A stretch of 64,000 nucleotides of DNA from positions 1,426,001-1,490,000 of the forward strand of contig SRSI01000009.1 of NCBI GenBank assembly GCA_005656395.1, in the 5' to 3' direction. A model generated the notes under the pieces. The model saw nothing but the letters and a program-made list of their open reading frames with translations. It had not been told where the DNA came from and did no database searches. Shown one piece after another: positions 37,660 through 49,899 of this stretch (position 1 is its first letter; every line of letters starts with the position of its first letter). Made by a program: the position numbers and the translations under genes. Source of the stretch: Strongyloides papillosus (lineage: Eukaryota > Nematoda > Chromadorea > Rhabditida > Strongyloididae).

Positions 37660-39652
37660 TTAATATACATTAAATTCGTGTGATTTTGCTGTGTAATACA
37701 TCCAATATATAAGATTAAATATAATAAATGATATAGGAAATGCTTTTTGGCTAAATTTATCTAAATCATTACCATTCCATTTTTCAAAAAGTTTTGGTGT
37801 ATGATTTCGTGGATTGTTTTTTTGTTTATTGTTTTTTTTTCTAGAAATTGATTCTTGAAAAACAGCTCTTCTTCGGAGTATTTCATCACGTCTTATTGAT
37901 GGTAAATCAATTTCATCAGATGGTTCTGGTTGTGGACATTGAATAAATGTTAAATTTTTATCGCTTTCTTTAGACCATAATTGACGTGTGATTTCATCAT
38001 CCTCAATAACGGCATTATTTAATATCATTCCTTGACTTCTTTTACGTTGTGTTTTACGGTCTTTAAAGGACTTTTTAAAGGTTTTTGCTAAACGTTTCAT
38101 TGCTTTTTCACGAATTTCTTTCTCATATTTATCTTAAATTGTATAAATTATTTATTTAATTATTAATAATATATATTTATCCTTACCATATTCTTCTTTC
38201 TCCTCCTTTTCTAACATTCCAACTATCGCTAACTCAACTATACTTAAAAAGATATACCCCACACATCCAAACATAAATAAATCAAGACCTTTAACATAAG
38301 AAACTTTTGGTAATGATCTGGCAACATTACTATATTGTAAGGTTAATGCCATTAACGATGAAACACCTAGTGTAACTCTTGCAGGTAATGCTTTACGATC
38401 CAACCAAAAACTTATCCATGATATTAGTACCATACAATATGTTGGTAAATAAATTTGAAGTATATAAAATCCATAAGCTCTTTTAAAATAAAGTATAACT
38501 TTTAACTAAAAATAAAAAACAAATTTATAATATAATATATCTTACTTGATCCCATTGACCTGCAGGATATTCATATGTATTTTTTTCTCTCTTTAAACCT
38601 GTATGTGTAAAATCTGGAAGGCGTATTGAATCCATAATCTCAATTGGTGTACCATGTCGTTTCCAATGTAAACGTACTTTACCAACATTAAATGAATATG
38701 ATTCAAAGACCGTTGAACAATATGTTCCATCTAATGGATAAGTTAAAAATGAAAACTCACAAGGAGATTCTACGGCAAGACGATAATTCATCCAAACCTA
38801 AAATTAATATATTATTTCATAACAAACAATATCATTTTTGATGTTAACATACAGTTCCATTTGGAAATATAGCAAGAAATACATTTGGTGTTGGTGAAGA
38901 ATGAATTGTTGAACTTTTACTATTTAAAAGGCAAACATTAGGAATCCATATCTGTTCTACCATTCTATGAGATAAACTTAGATTTGATAAACAATGTGAA
39001 CCTTCGTAATGTTCAAAATTTAAACCTCTGTCATGCCAAATTTGACTTAATAATATATCCATTTTTGAGGAGCTATGAAGTTCAGATATTTCAGAAACTT
39101 TTTGTATAATAAGTTCAACATCTACATCAACTCCTTCATTTGAAGGTACGATATTTCTATCATATCTAGTCAATAAATCTGTTAAAATTCTCGTTCCTGC
39201 TTTTTCAGCTTCACCAACAACGCATTCAGTTGTTGGAGTATTTTTATCTTTAATATCTTTAACTTTTTATTGGAAAATTATTTATATTATAAGAAAGTGA
39301 AAGACATACCTATACAAAAATTATCATCATTATTTAATTTAATAAACCCTTCTCTACATTCACAAGATATATCACCCGTCTCTAAACTTTTACAATAACT
39401 TGTTTTTAAATCACAGCTAGTACAACTTTTTTTCTTTACTAACTGTAATGTTTGATACGTATCATGATTAGTTTTTGAATATTTATTTATTATTTCATCA
39501 TCTTCAAAATTAAATTTTTTGTTTTTGAGATTCAATTCTTCTTGACTTTTAAATATATTAACAGCTGATGCTTTTATTTGAATTGTTAAAAACATTGGCA
39601 TAAACAATAATAGTAGAATTAATAAAAATTGACTCCAATCATCCCTTTTCAT
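37660..39652 (-). CDS. Cys-loop ligand-gated anion channel subunit with N-terminal EGF-like module
   Basis: Five minus-strand exons (39310-39652, 38853-39262, 38546-38797, 38187-38505, 37660-38132), all in frame, 598 residues. After a signal anchor, residues 77-113 hold six Cys in EGF spacing (C-x2-C-x6-C-x9-C-x-C-x13-C). The extracellular domain follows, with the Cys-loop [15 protein letters not shown] (13 residues between Cys) and loop A IWIPN. M1 ends near the [10 protein letters not shown] start of M2; the Pro-Ala-Arg motif is that of chloride channels. M2-M3 is [19 protein letters not shown] long basic intracellular loop and M4 close it. This fits the GABA-A-like/LGC group of nematodes; the ligand is not assigned. 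WxPD is changed to WIPN. Confidence 0.86.
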
Positions 39653-40868
39653 TCTTAAAAAATAATAACATTAGTTTGTCGTTTTAAAGTATAGGTAATA
39701 AGAGTAGTAGGTTGTAATAGTTATTAATAATAAATAATCATTATCATTAAAAAAATATGTTAACAATATTGCCTTATTTTTAAAATTAAGTAAAAATTTA
39801 AAGAAAAATTAACATTTAAATGTCAAATGATAATAAATGCCAAACATTTTCTTTTATAACTATAATAATAATACACATCTTTATCATCTATCCTTTTATC
39901 TATTCCTTTGTAATGAGTTATTAAATGATAATAGTAAGTATCGAAGATGTTTAAATAAAAGTGCCAGATAAGATGTAACTTGTTGAATCTTCAATATTCA
40001 TATAACAAATGTATGTACAAGAATGGATAATATGTTTAAATGGATCTTAGACGCATGTGTTTTAAAATTTTCTATTTCAAGATAAAGTGTCTATTTATTT
40101 TCAATGAGTTTTTAAATATAAATAGACTTATAATGACATTCAAAAAATTTTGATCATAACTACTCCCAAATATAATGTTTATAATTATTTATAAACTTAT
40201 AGATTAGAAAATGAATGAGCTGAAGAAATATTATAAATGTTTCGTTTATAAAAATAGCATTATAAAATGTTTTATATAATCTAAATATACTTATATAAAT
40301 ACATATATTTAAACAAAACCTAAAAATTATGTTTATATATACAAAAAAAAATTGTAGAAATTTTGAATAGAGGAATATTAATAATTAGCTTTGTTAAAGT
40401 AAAATGCCTTAAGAAATTAAAGCAAAAATAACATAAATAAGTCTGTTAATAACTACATCAAAACGAGTGTTATATATTAATATAACTTATTTGAATAATA
40501 TATTGTTATACTTTGTTGAAAATTCATTTAGCTGACAGATTACTAAAGTATACTTCTGTTAATCTATTAATATATCACCTCAATATGATTGATCATGTTA
40601 CATGTGTCTTTAAATTATTAAAAATTTTAAACAAATGTTATTATTTAAAAGTTGGTATAATAAGAGTGCATTTAAAATTATAATAATTGAATTTACTTCT
40701 TTATTCTAATGATAAAAATAATTTCTACAAATATAAATATTTTTTTTTTTCTATAAGAGATCTAAAAGTTCACAATCACTTTTTTCTACCTAAATATACA
40801 AATATTGTATATTTTTACACAAAAAAATTATAGTAACTAAAAATTTAACATAATATCAAAATTTTTGG
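39653..40868. other. intergenic 1.2 kb
   Basis: Upstream of the channel gene and downstream of the SLC17 gene, both minus strand. AT-rich; no ORF, repeat or structure supported. Confidence 0.5.
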
Positions 40869-42609
40869 TTAATTATTTTCTTTATTTTTTAAATACCCGC
40901 CCAAACTAGCTTCATCCATAGCATAATTTAATATTGTTTCGCTATTACTTTCATTAGTTTTACTTCTTTTTAATGTTGATTGTTGAGATACAGAAAAATT
41001 TTCTGAATACAAATTAGATGTTGTTTCAGAAACTGTTTGTATATTACTTTCAGATGTTGTTTCTTTTTTAGATGCTTGAGCCCATGGTTGAACATCAGCT
41101 GTACCCCATATAGAAAAAATAACACATGGTAATATTGAAATAAAGGCTGAAAAATAAAATACGATGTTCCATTCAAATGCCGAACCAGTTTGAACGATTA
41201 ATTTAGTTAAACTTGGATGAAGAATTCCAGAAATAGCAACAAAGAAAAATGTTAATCCTGTAAGAGCTCCTGAAAAAGCTGGTGCTATTGATACTAAAGC
41301 AGCTTGACATCCTGGTGTATGCATACCAGCACAGAACATTGAAGCACAAAGGCAAATAACAGCTAACCATGATGTTTCACTTGAAATAAAACTTGGTATA
41401 ATTAGAAAAACTGCCAAACCAAATGAACCAACGCCATTCATAAATTTACATATAGCTGATTTCCCCCATGAAGTTTTCTTTTCAAGAAATGATGTCATAT
41501 ATGAAGAACTAATTTTTGAACTCCACATAGCAAGTGTCGGGAGTGATGAAACAATACCATTTGTTGTTGGTGAAAAATGATGAACATCATGTAAATATGA
41601 TGGAAGGAACATTATCATAGTCATTAATGGTATTTCATGACATACAACTGAAAATATGGCAGCCCAAACTGGTAGTGATGTTATAAGTTTTAACCAAGGT
41701 GTTTTTGTTTCAATACGTTTTTTTCCCATATTTTCTGATGCTGTTGATGTAACAATATAATTTAATTCAGCTTCACTTATACAACTTTGTTTAGAAGGTT
41801 TATCAGCACCAAGTACTGTATAAATAACTACAAAAAATACTCCAAAGAAGGCAGATAAGTAAAAAATAGATGGCCATCCATTCATAAATGCAGTTTGTGA
41901 ACATAAAGCTCCAGAACTAGATACAATTAAAAGTGTACCAATTTGTCGACCACCAGTAACAATACCAAATGCATATGGTCTTTCACTTCTTGGAAACCAA
42001 CGTGTTAGTAATGAATTAACAGCAGGTTGTAAAAATGCATCACCTAATCCAACTAAAAACCGAGCAAATATAACATAATATACAGATTGATATGCCATTA
42101 AAGGTATTATTATATTAGCTGTTGAAGCAATAATTACAGCAACTATTGTCATGTATTTCGAATTAAATTTGTCAGAAAACATTCCTATTATAAGCATACA
42201 AAATAAACCAGCATTAAAAGCTCCAAGAACATATCCTTGTTCTTCAGCACTCCATGATACTCTCGGTGCTCCGGTTGAGTTTTTACCATTTGATATTACT
42301 ACATCAGTATCATTTGGAGTTACATATTCTGTTGAATTAATCATACATACCATTGCCATTCCCATATTTGAATTCATCATATGGACACTATAAATTGAAA
42401 AAAAAGTAATGTTAATTAAAAAAATATATTAAATACCTAGCAAAACATAAACATAATAATGATGATGTTAGCATTCTAAACGATGGAAACCATTTGTATG
42501 CTTTTATTTTTTTTATTCCATTTTTGTATCCATTTTCCATATTTGTATTTACAATATCCATATTTTTTACATTTAAAGCTCCATTATCAATAGGTTTTAT
42601 AGATGACAT
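40869..42609 (-). CDS. SLC17-type anion transporter (MFS, sodium/phosphate-vesicular glutamate family)
   Basis: Two minus-strand exons, 42437-42609 and 40869-42387 (49-nt intron), 563 residues. Exon 1 gives a cytosolic N-terminus and the start of TM1 (RMLTSSLLCLCFA); exon 2 continues SVHMMNSNMGMAMVCM, the family pattern before the first luminal loop with its N-glycosylation sites. Twelve hydrophobic segments follow. FARFLVGLGDAFLQPAVNSL and RWFPRSERPYAFG are the typical SLC17 motifs, as is GFASIFYLSAFFG-like text near TM4. A Ser/Thr/Glu-rich tail of about 65 residues closes it. Substrate could be phosphate, glutamate, sialic acid or nucleotides; it cannot be read from sequence alone. Confidence 0.86.
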
Positions 42610-42716
42610 AATGTCTTCGGGAGAAAATGAATTAACAATAAATTTATCTAAAGTATAAAAATAAGTTTAAGTTTAATAAATTAAGTTTTGTATTACGGAA
42701 GTCACATTTTTACAAT

Positions 42717-42745
42717 AGTAATATATATTTATTATATATATTACT
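42717..42745. repeat. perfect inverted repeat, 12-bp arms, 5-nt spacer
   Basis: AGTAATATATAT, TTATT, ATATATATTACT, located 108 bp upstream of the SLC17 start codon. It can form a cruciform or act as a symmetric protein site. AT-only cores occur by chance in such DNA, but 12 perfect pairs with a G/C cap is long. Confidence 0.4.
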
Positions 42746-42823
42746 CAGATATTCTCGTCTAGTTGCAACTTGAAATAATAAGAGTATTTTAGGGTGTGCA
42801 TGAAACTAAGGAATTAAGAGATA

Positions 42824-42907
42824 ATGAATAAGAAAAAACTAGAACAATTGGAAGATGAACTTAAAAAATGGAAGAAACTAGAATATATTTTGAGTGCAAG
42901 AATATAA
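42824..42907 (+). pseudogene. coiled-coil-like ORF fragment, possibly decayed gene
   Basis: A 27-codon frame reading KKKLEQLEDELKKWKKLEYI, a strong heptad pattern, then a stop. The same frame beyond the stop continues with DLE, another stop, and LHEC. An acceptor-like TATTTTAG lies about 35 bp upstream. A real protein-coding remnant with two nonsense changes is plausible; a tiny intact gene is less likely. No donor or partner exon was found. Confidence 0.3.
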
Positions 42908-45045
42908 GATTTAGAGTAATTACATGAATGTATTAGATTCAAATAAATAATACCTGTTACGCATTTATGGTTTTTGATAATTGCTTATCAATGACAAAAC
43001 AATAACTTAAAGATAATTATTTAATATAGAAATAAAAAGTTTATAACAGTAAATGCGTGATTATAAGATTTTTATCATTTACCGTATATTATCTTTTAAT
43101 AATAATATTAAATTATATTTTATATAAAGATAATGATATATATACAGTAAAATGAAATTGTTTTGCTCAAATTAAATTATCATTTTCTTTCTAAAATCAT
43201 TTTAATAATGTTCAAATCAATTTTCTTAATCTTTTCTTTATAAAATTTTTATATATGTAGTTTTTCAATTACAGTTAAGTTTAATGGTTCTTTATTTTTC
43301 AATAAGTAAACAATGAAATGATAGATTATTTATGATATCAATTACTGGTCATTTACTATAAAATAATAAGTTTTTATAATTTTATTATTTAAAATTTAGT
43401 AAAATAAATAACTTCCCTATACTAAAAAATAATAAGCTTATTTTTAATTCACATTTTTGAAATATTGTAATTTCAAGTTATTGTTAAATAGAATTCTTTC
43501 TTTTTTTTCAATGACGCGCAAAAGTTAAAATTACTGGGAAGTTATGATATAAAAATTTAAAGAATTCTCATTTCCTTATTCACAAGTAGTATTAACTTGG
43601 ATAGTGAAACTCTTACATATTTTTTATGACTTTCATAATTCATAGAGTTAGTTAGTAGAAAAATTTATTTCTATTTACCTTCCACTTATTTAACAAAACT
43701 CATAAATATGTTGACTGTTGCCGTGTCTATTAAAAGTAGCCAAATTTAAAATGTCAACAATGAAGAAGCCGATTTGAAGAGGTGATCAATTTAACTTATT
43801 ATACTTTTTTTATATCAAAGGACAGAAACTTGAATTAATTATTTTTATATATCAAAGCTTGTTCCATTTTTGTTTACAAAATAATCAAATAAGTATTAAG
43901 TCATTTAAAGTAAGAATAATATATTTATTTGTTTTTTTTTAAAAATAATTTTATATTTGATGACGTATTTTTTCCATAAATTTGTAAATATTTTTAAGAA
44001 ATTATTACAAATATAAAATATTTAAGTAGTAAATAAATTTTGCTCAAAAATACATAAAAACAAATATATTTTAATTAAATATAAAATAATAAAAAGGAGA
44101 TAAGTACAAAAAAATAGACAAACAAGAATTTTTGTCTACTTTTTTTCTTAAATTTGTGGTATTCTCGGAAGATATAAAATAAATATTTTAGATGCAAAAC
44201 AATGTGTCATCGTAATTTTAAGAGTTCCATCTCGGAATACGTAAAGCTCTTCCTTATCAACCAAAACAAGTTTTATTTTAAATGTTATCTATTAGGACTA
44301 GCTTCTTAAAATTTAGACTTATTTAAATGATTTAATCAAAAAAATAAAGAAAAGGCAGTTTGAAAAGTTGATGTTTTTGAAAAACCGTTACTCAGTACAA
44401 ATATTTTTCAAACTAGTGGTAGGAGAAAAAAAATAAATCTATGTTGTATACTTTTCTGTCACTAGACACTTGGACTCCAAACTATGACTACCGTAATTTC
44501 ATGTATATTTTTATAAACTTCTTTTTATCTAATCATCAAACTAGCTTTGACATCATATGGTCATCTGCTAACACCCTTCTTGATATATTAATGGAGACGG
44601 ACACACGCTGGAAAATATTATCTTAAGCCATGTGATTAAGAATAAAGTAATTTTACAACTAGATGAAGAGGAACTAGATCCTTTCCAATGATACTTTAGA
44701 TTAAATTTTTCTTTCAATAGTTTCAAGAATTTTTGGTTTAGACGCCTTTTTATTATTTTATTAACCACGGACAAAATATATCCGGTTCTATGTATCATTG
44801 CAAAAAATTTATTCAATCTAAGTATATAAAATACTACAAAATGAAATTTCCTGAATCATAACTTCCTAACAGTTTCCTTTTTATTTCATTTCTTAGTTAT
44901 TGTTTTTATACAATAAATTATTTTCTAAGGTAAATATTTTTACTACTATAAATATACTAATAAAGTAATACTTATAGCTTACATAGATTTTAGAAGAAAA
45001 AGTTTTATAGGTATTAATTATATTATTCGTATTTTATTATATAAC

Positions 45046-45280
45046 TTAAAAATAGATAACTAGAAAAATTTTTTCAATAATTATCATATTTGTATAATTT
45101 TTTATATTTATTATGAATTTTATTCTCTTATAACATACCTTTTGTAGTTGAAGAAAACAAGAAGTCTTCTTCATCATATTCTTCATCAATATTGCTTTTG
45201 TAATCTTCCAAATCAGAATCCCATTCATAATTTAAAAGATAGTTTTCATAAGCTATTCCATGATTTAATTTTTTAGCCAT
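45046..45280 (-). CDS. small acidic protein, 51 residues
   Basis: Minus-strand exons 45139-45280 and 45046-45059 (79-nt intron with GTATG donor and TTTTTCTAG acceptor). It begins MAKKLNHGIAYENYLLNYEW, then an Asp/Glu-rich stretch (DSDLEDYKSN, DEEYDEED), and ends FSSTTKVIYF. No signal peptide or membrane helix. I do not recognise it. The in-frame splice and uneven, protein-like composition argue for a real gene; the short second exon is the weak point. Without the splice it would read four residues further before stop. Confidence 0.42.
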
Positions 45281-46378
45281 AATACGTATATTTATTTTTT
45301 TTATTATTAGAAACACTTAGAAGAAGAAAAAATAGTGTATATAATTATAGAATTAATGCGAGGTTAAACAATAGTAAATGTGAACTAACAAAAAATAAGG
45401 CAAATAATATATTTTTATAGTATTATATGAATTTAACCTGAACTCACTTACACTCCTTCTTTGACTTTAGATTCAACCTCTTTTACCACTAAAAAAAGAT
45501 GCTTTGAAAGCGGCTTTTCATAAAAAAATTTACCAAATAATTTAAAAGAGAATTATTCTTCTTGCGCACCTTTACAAATTCTTTGGATAAGTAGGATCAT
45601 TTACTTTTTTTGTTTCTTTTGTCGACCTTTATAACATTATTAAGAATTGTTACTATTTCGGTATACTGATATCTGCCATATCATTATACTCTTACAAGAT
45701 TAGTTTAACTAATCAAACAGTTGTAAGCAGACTAAGAGGAGCTAGTAGAATTGTATAATATTCTCAAGTATAATTTTTATACAATAATTATTTTCTTACA
45801 AACATAGCTATTTATTATATGTATTTTTTTTTAGAAAAAGAAATAATAATTATTTAAAAAAGAAATTAAATAATAAAATTAAAAATGTTTATTACAAATA
45901 TTTATATTATAAAATGACTCATATTATTTTCCATATATTTTTTAAATCAGTTTTAAGTTAGTTTAAGTAGGAAAAGTTAAGAAACAAGCTATTCTCATAT
46001 GTAACTTACATAAAATGACGACATTCTGATATAAGTAAGAAATTGAGATTATAAATTTAAAGTATCTTCTTGGTATATCTTAACAAAACTAGCATTACAA
46101 ATAATTAACTGCTTACTAGACAATAAGGAGTCTTTGTCATTTACCTGGTCTCCAAAGAATACACCTTCTTATAAGTAATTAAATCTTTCCTGTCCACCAA
46201 ATTTTTCTTTTATTATATCATTTACTTCTTGTTAAATTGAAAAATTATAAAAAAACTAAATATAAATGTATTTCTTCCTTTACAGATTGTTCAAAACAAT
46301 TTTAAATTATACATTTTATTTCAATAAAAATTATTTCTGTATTTTTTGATATATACTAATTTAAAAAAATAAAAAAGA
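45281..46378. other. intergenic 1.1 kb, upstream of asparagine synthetase
   Basis: Divergent region between the small acidic gene (minus) and asparagine synthetase (plus). AT-rich; a slightly mixed stretch at 45440-45760 has no ORF. Confidence 0.5.
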
Positions 46379-48148
46379 ATGTGCGGAATTTGGGCTCTTA
46401 TTGGAAAAAAATATTGTAGTGAGAAACATGGAAATGAATTCATGAAAATTGTTGGCCGTGGACCAGATTATACTACTGTAAAACAAGTTCAATCAAATGT
46501 TTGGTTAGGATTTCATCGTCTCGCTATTGTTATTGTATGTTAACTTATATTAAAAAATATAGTGATTTTTTTAGCCCGGTGACGTTCCATCTCTACAACC
46601 AATAGTATCAGGAAATTTATCAGTTGTATGTAATGGAGAAATTTATAACCATCTTTCAATAAAAAGTTCATCACAAATCAATGCTAATAGTGTTTTAAAT
46701 GGAGGAAGTGATTGTGCTGCTATTATTCATTCATTTCTTTCAAATAATCGCAATATTGTAAAAACATGTGAATCATTAGATGGAGTTTTCGCTTTTGTTA
46801 TGGCTGATGAAAATAATTTTTATGTTGGTAGAGATGCTCTTGGTGTTCGTCCATTATTTTACGGTAATACTGTTGATGGTGATATTGTTTTCGGATCGGA
46901 AGTAAAATCTATTGAAAAAATAGTTGAAAAGGTTGAATATTTTCCTCCAGGATGCTGTGCAACAATTCCCCTTAAAAGAGATCCAATAACACAAACTTAT
47001 GCAATGGAATTAAAACAATTCTTTAGTGTTCCTCTTATACCATACAAAACTTTTGATATGCTTGAAGCAAAGGTAAGAATAATTTAATAATAATTCTATT
47101 AAACTTAAATTACCAATTTTAGACATTAGTACGTGAAGTTCTTGTTCAATCTGTTGAGAAAAGATTAATGGGAAATAAAAAATTTGGTTTTATGCTTTCT
47201 GGTGGTCTTGATTCATCTTTAATAGCAGCAATAGCATCAAAATATTTAACTCATCAAAAACCAGTTGCCTTTTCAGTTGGTTTTGAAGATTCGCCTGATT
47301 TAGAGAATGCTCGTAAAGTAGCAGAATTTCTTGACATACCTCATGAAATTCTTGTTATATCACCACAAGACTGTATTGACATAATTCCTGAAGTAATCTA
47401 CGCTTTAGAAACCTACGACCCACTTATAATTCGTTGTGGTATAGCACATTATTTACTTTGTAAATACATTAGTGCAAATTCTGATGTTCGTGTTCTTTTA
47501 TCAGGAGAAGGTGCTGATGAGTTGTTTGGATCATATGCATATATGCAACGTGCTCCTAATCCAGCACACCTTCATAGAGAAATTCTAAGAAGATTAAAAC
47601 ATTTACATCAATATGATGTCCTTAGATGTGACAGATCAACAAGTTGTCATGGACTTGAAATAAGAGTTCCATTTTTAGATAAAAAATTTATTAAATTAAC
47701 ATCGAAATTACCACCATGTATGAAGCTAATTAAAGGTCAATTAGAAAAATATGTGTTAAGGAGTGCTTTTGAAGGATGGCTTCCAGAAGATGTTCTTTGG
47801 AGAAGCAAAGAAGGTTTTGCTGAAGCATTAGGTAAAATAGATCTTGGAGATATTATTAATGAGCATTGTAATAAGATAATTTCTGATGGAGAGTACAACT
47901 TGAGACACAAACTTTTCCCTCATAATACACCAGAATCAAAAGAAGAATTATGGTATAGAGGACTTTTTGAAAAACATTATTCACTTCATAAAATAAGCGA
48001 TGTTGTTCATACTAAAGTATATAGAACTGCTGCTTGGCATGTAACAGACGAAAAAGAAAATTGTAAAGATAGATTGATGGTATTTTGTGGACCATCAAGT
48101 TTAAGAAGAAGATCAACAGGAAGTGCCACATTCTCTGGAGTTGCATAA
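46379..48148 (+). CDS. asns: asparagine synthetase (glutamine-hydrolysing)
   Basis: Three exons, 46379-46534, 46575-47072 and 47123-48148 (introns 40 and 50 nt), 559 residues. Cys2, right after Met (MCGIWALIG), is the glutaminase nucleophile. NGEIYNH and DGVFAFVM are further glutaminase marks. The synthetase half has the ATP-pyrophosphatase loop MLSGGLDSS, then SVGFEDSPDLENARKVAEFL, SGEGADELFGSYAYM, and RCDRSTSCHGLEIRVPFLD. The enzyme makes Asn from Asp, using ammonia from Gln and ATP, in the cytosol. The C-terminal extension (LRRRSTGSATFSGVA) is somewhat unusual. A poly(A) signal AATAAA lies at 48260-48265. Confidence 0.97.
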
Positions 48149-48717
48149 AGACATTTTCAGATATTTTTTATTAAAAAAATTATTGTACAATCCATGTAAA
48201 TAGACATATATTTTCTTTAAATTTTTTTTGTACCAATAGTTTTGCTGGTTTAAAACACAAATAAACTTTTACAAAGATAAATTTGCATTAAAGTTTTTAG
48301 AGTTATCTAAACTCGACTGTGGATTGAGTTTTATCTTACTCTTATTAAAATTTTTTTAGCGTTTATTCTTGTCAAACTTTAACATAACGATAAAAGAAAA
48401 ATAATAAAAAAATTTACATATGAGCAGCACATTTCAAGCAATGCACTTCTTATTTTATATATTTTTAGTTGGTAAAACTGTTAACTTCAAAGAAATTACT
48501 ACTATTTCAATTAAAAATAAGATCTGAAAAATGTAGTTGAGTGCAAAATTTAAACAAAATTCAAAATATACTTTTCCACCGCTTTTTATTTTCAAAAAAT
48601 AGAATTTCATAAACCACAAGAGGACAATAAATAGATACAAATAGGCTTACATAGTAATAATAAAATATAATTCGTAAAATTTTTAGCAAAAAAAATATTT
48701 GAATTTAATAAAAACCT
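48149..48717. other. convergent 3' region, asparagine synthetase and DVE-like gene A
   Basis: About 570 bp holding both 3' UTRs. AATAAA for asparagine synthetase at 48260-48265. No ORF supported; the ORF at 48455-48640 on the minus strand is hydrophobic low-complexity sequence. Confidence 0.5.
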
Positions 48718-49899
48718 TTATACTTGAGTAACACTGGCACGTTTTTCCTTAACTCTTCTATAACTAAACCAATTTCTGACATTATGAATGGTAATTTTAT
48801 TTTCACTGGGACGATTAGAGATTTTATTCAAATGACCAGCGAATTCCTGTAATTGATCAGTAGTAGGAATTTTTATTGTTTTAAACCATTCTTCTAAAAC
48901 AGGTTTTTCTATTTTTGGGTCAAACTTTATTCTTGTGTGATTGTTGGAAGTGCGTTTTGAAGAAGTTTTCGGAGTAGTGACCATTGATAGTATTTCACTG
49001 TTAAAATTTACGTCACTATGAATCTCATCAATCGATAGGTTAACTGGGCTGGAAATATCTTCAAATTCAAATGTAACTGGTGTAGTAAGAGATTGTATTG
49101 ACGGTGCCGAGGTTATACCTGGTTCTAGGTTAACTTCTATATTAGAATCAATAGATCCTATTGATGGAGAGTTATCTACACTGTAGTTATCATTCAAAAG
49201 TTGGAGAGGAACATAAGCTTGTTGCTCATTTCTAAAAGCAAAGTATAGTTCTCTCTCGAGAGTATCATTTATTGAAAGGATAGATGTATGCTTTAAGAAT
49301 AAAAATGAAGAATTTTCTATTCTATTAATGGTATCCTAAAAAAATATTTTATATAAAATTATATTATGTCATACCTTAACAACAGGATTTGTCTCATTAT
49401 TCCCAATAAAAGGATATTTCTTAAGTAAAAGATGAAGTAGATTTCGGTAAATACTATTCCTTCCCTCAAATCCAGAAAAATCTTGAATACGACTGCAACG
49501 TTTTATTAAAACTATTTACATATTCAAACATACCCTTTAACAGAAATTTTGATTGTAAGATATTCACAATTACTTGTTTCTAAAGTACCAACACTAAGCA
49601 TCGGATTAGAAAGACAGAATAAAGAAGTAAAGCAGCTATTTCGAGGACATTTAATAAAAGCTACAAAAAAGTATTTATTAAGATAAAAAAACTGAATTAA
49701 GAATAAAAATACCTTCTGATGTTTGTACAAGATGTCCCAGCCCAACCCTATGCAACAAAACACTGCAAACATCCTTTATCAGGGTACTAGAATTAATTGT
49801 AACTGTCATTTGAATGTTCTCCTTAAATACAGTAGCATTAGGTGGATGATGGTTACCTAATATAGGTTCAATAATAAGGTTTACACTTATACACTCCAT
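48718..49899 (-). CDS. DVE/compass-type homeodomain protein A (Asn51 to Tyr)
   Basis: Four minus-strand exons (49713-49899, 49534-49660, 49375-49492, 48718-49335), 349 residues, all in frame. The N-terminal region, with TLIKDVCSVLLHRVGLG, resembles the SATB/DVE ubiquitin-like oligomerisation (ULD/CMP) domain. A Ser/Thr/Pro linker follows. The homeodomain at about 279-345 starts RIKFDPKIEKPVLEEWFKT and ends HNVRNWFSYRRVKEKR, closely matching the DVE pattern of FDPxxExPxLxxWF and NVxxWFxxxRA. In helix 3 the position of the invariant Asn51 is Tyr (residue about 336). DVE-1 acts in chromatin and mitochondrial stress responses in C. elegans; the DNA contact here must differ. A TTCTAG acceptor-like site sits 1 nt before the ATG. 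Confidence 0.72.

Larger units (their letters stand above)
42610..45045. other. intergenic 2.4 kb with a short coiled-coil-like fragment
   Basis: Mostly AT-rich DNA. It holds an inverted repeat (42717-42745) near the SLC17 start, a broken coiled-coil-like ORF (42824-42907), and otherwise nothing supported. ORFs 44441-44626 (+) and 44568-44816 (-) overlap each other and look accidental. Confidence 0.5.

Noticed and set aside
44441..44816. Overlapping ORFs on both strands (61 and 82 codons)
   Set aside because: They shadow each other, lack splice partners and domains, and have biased composition.
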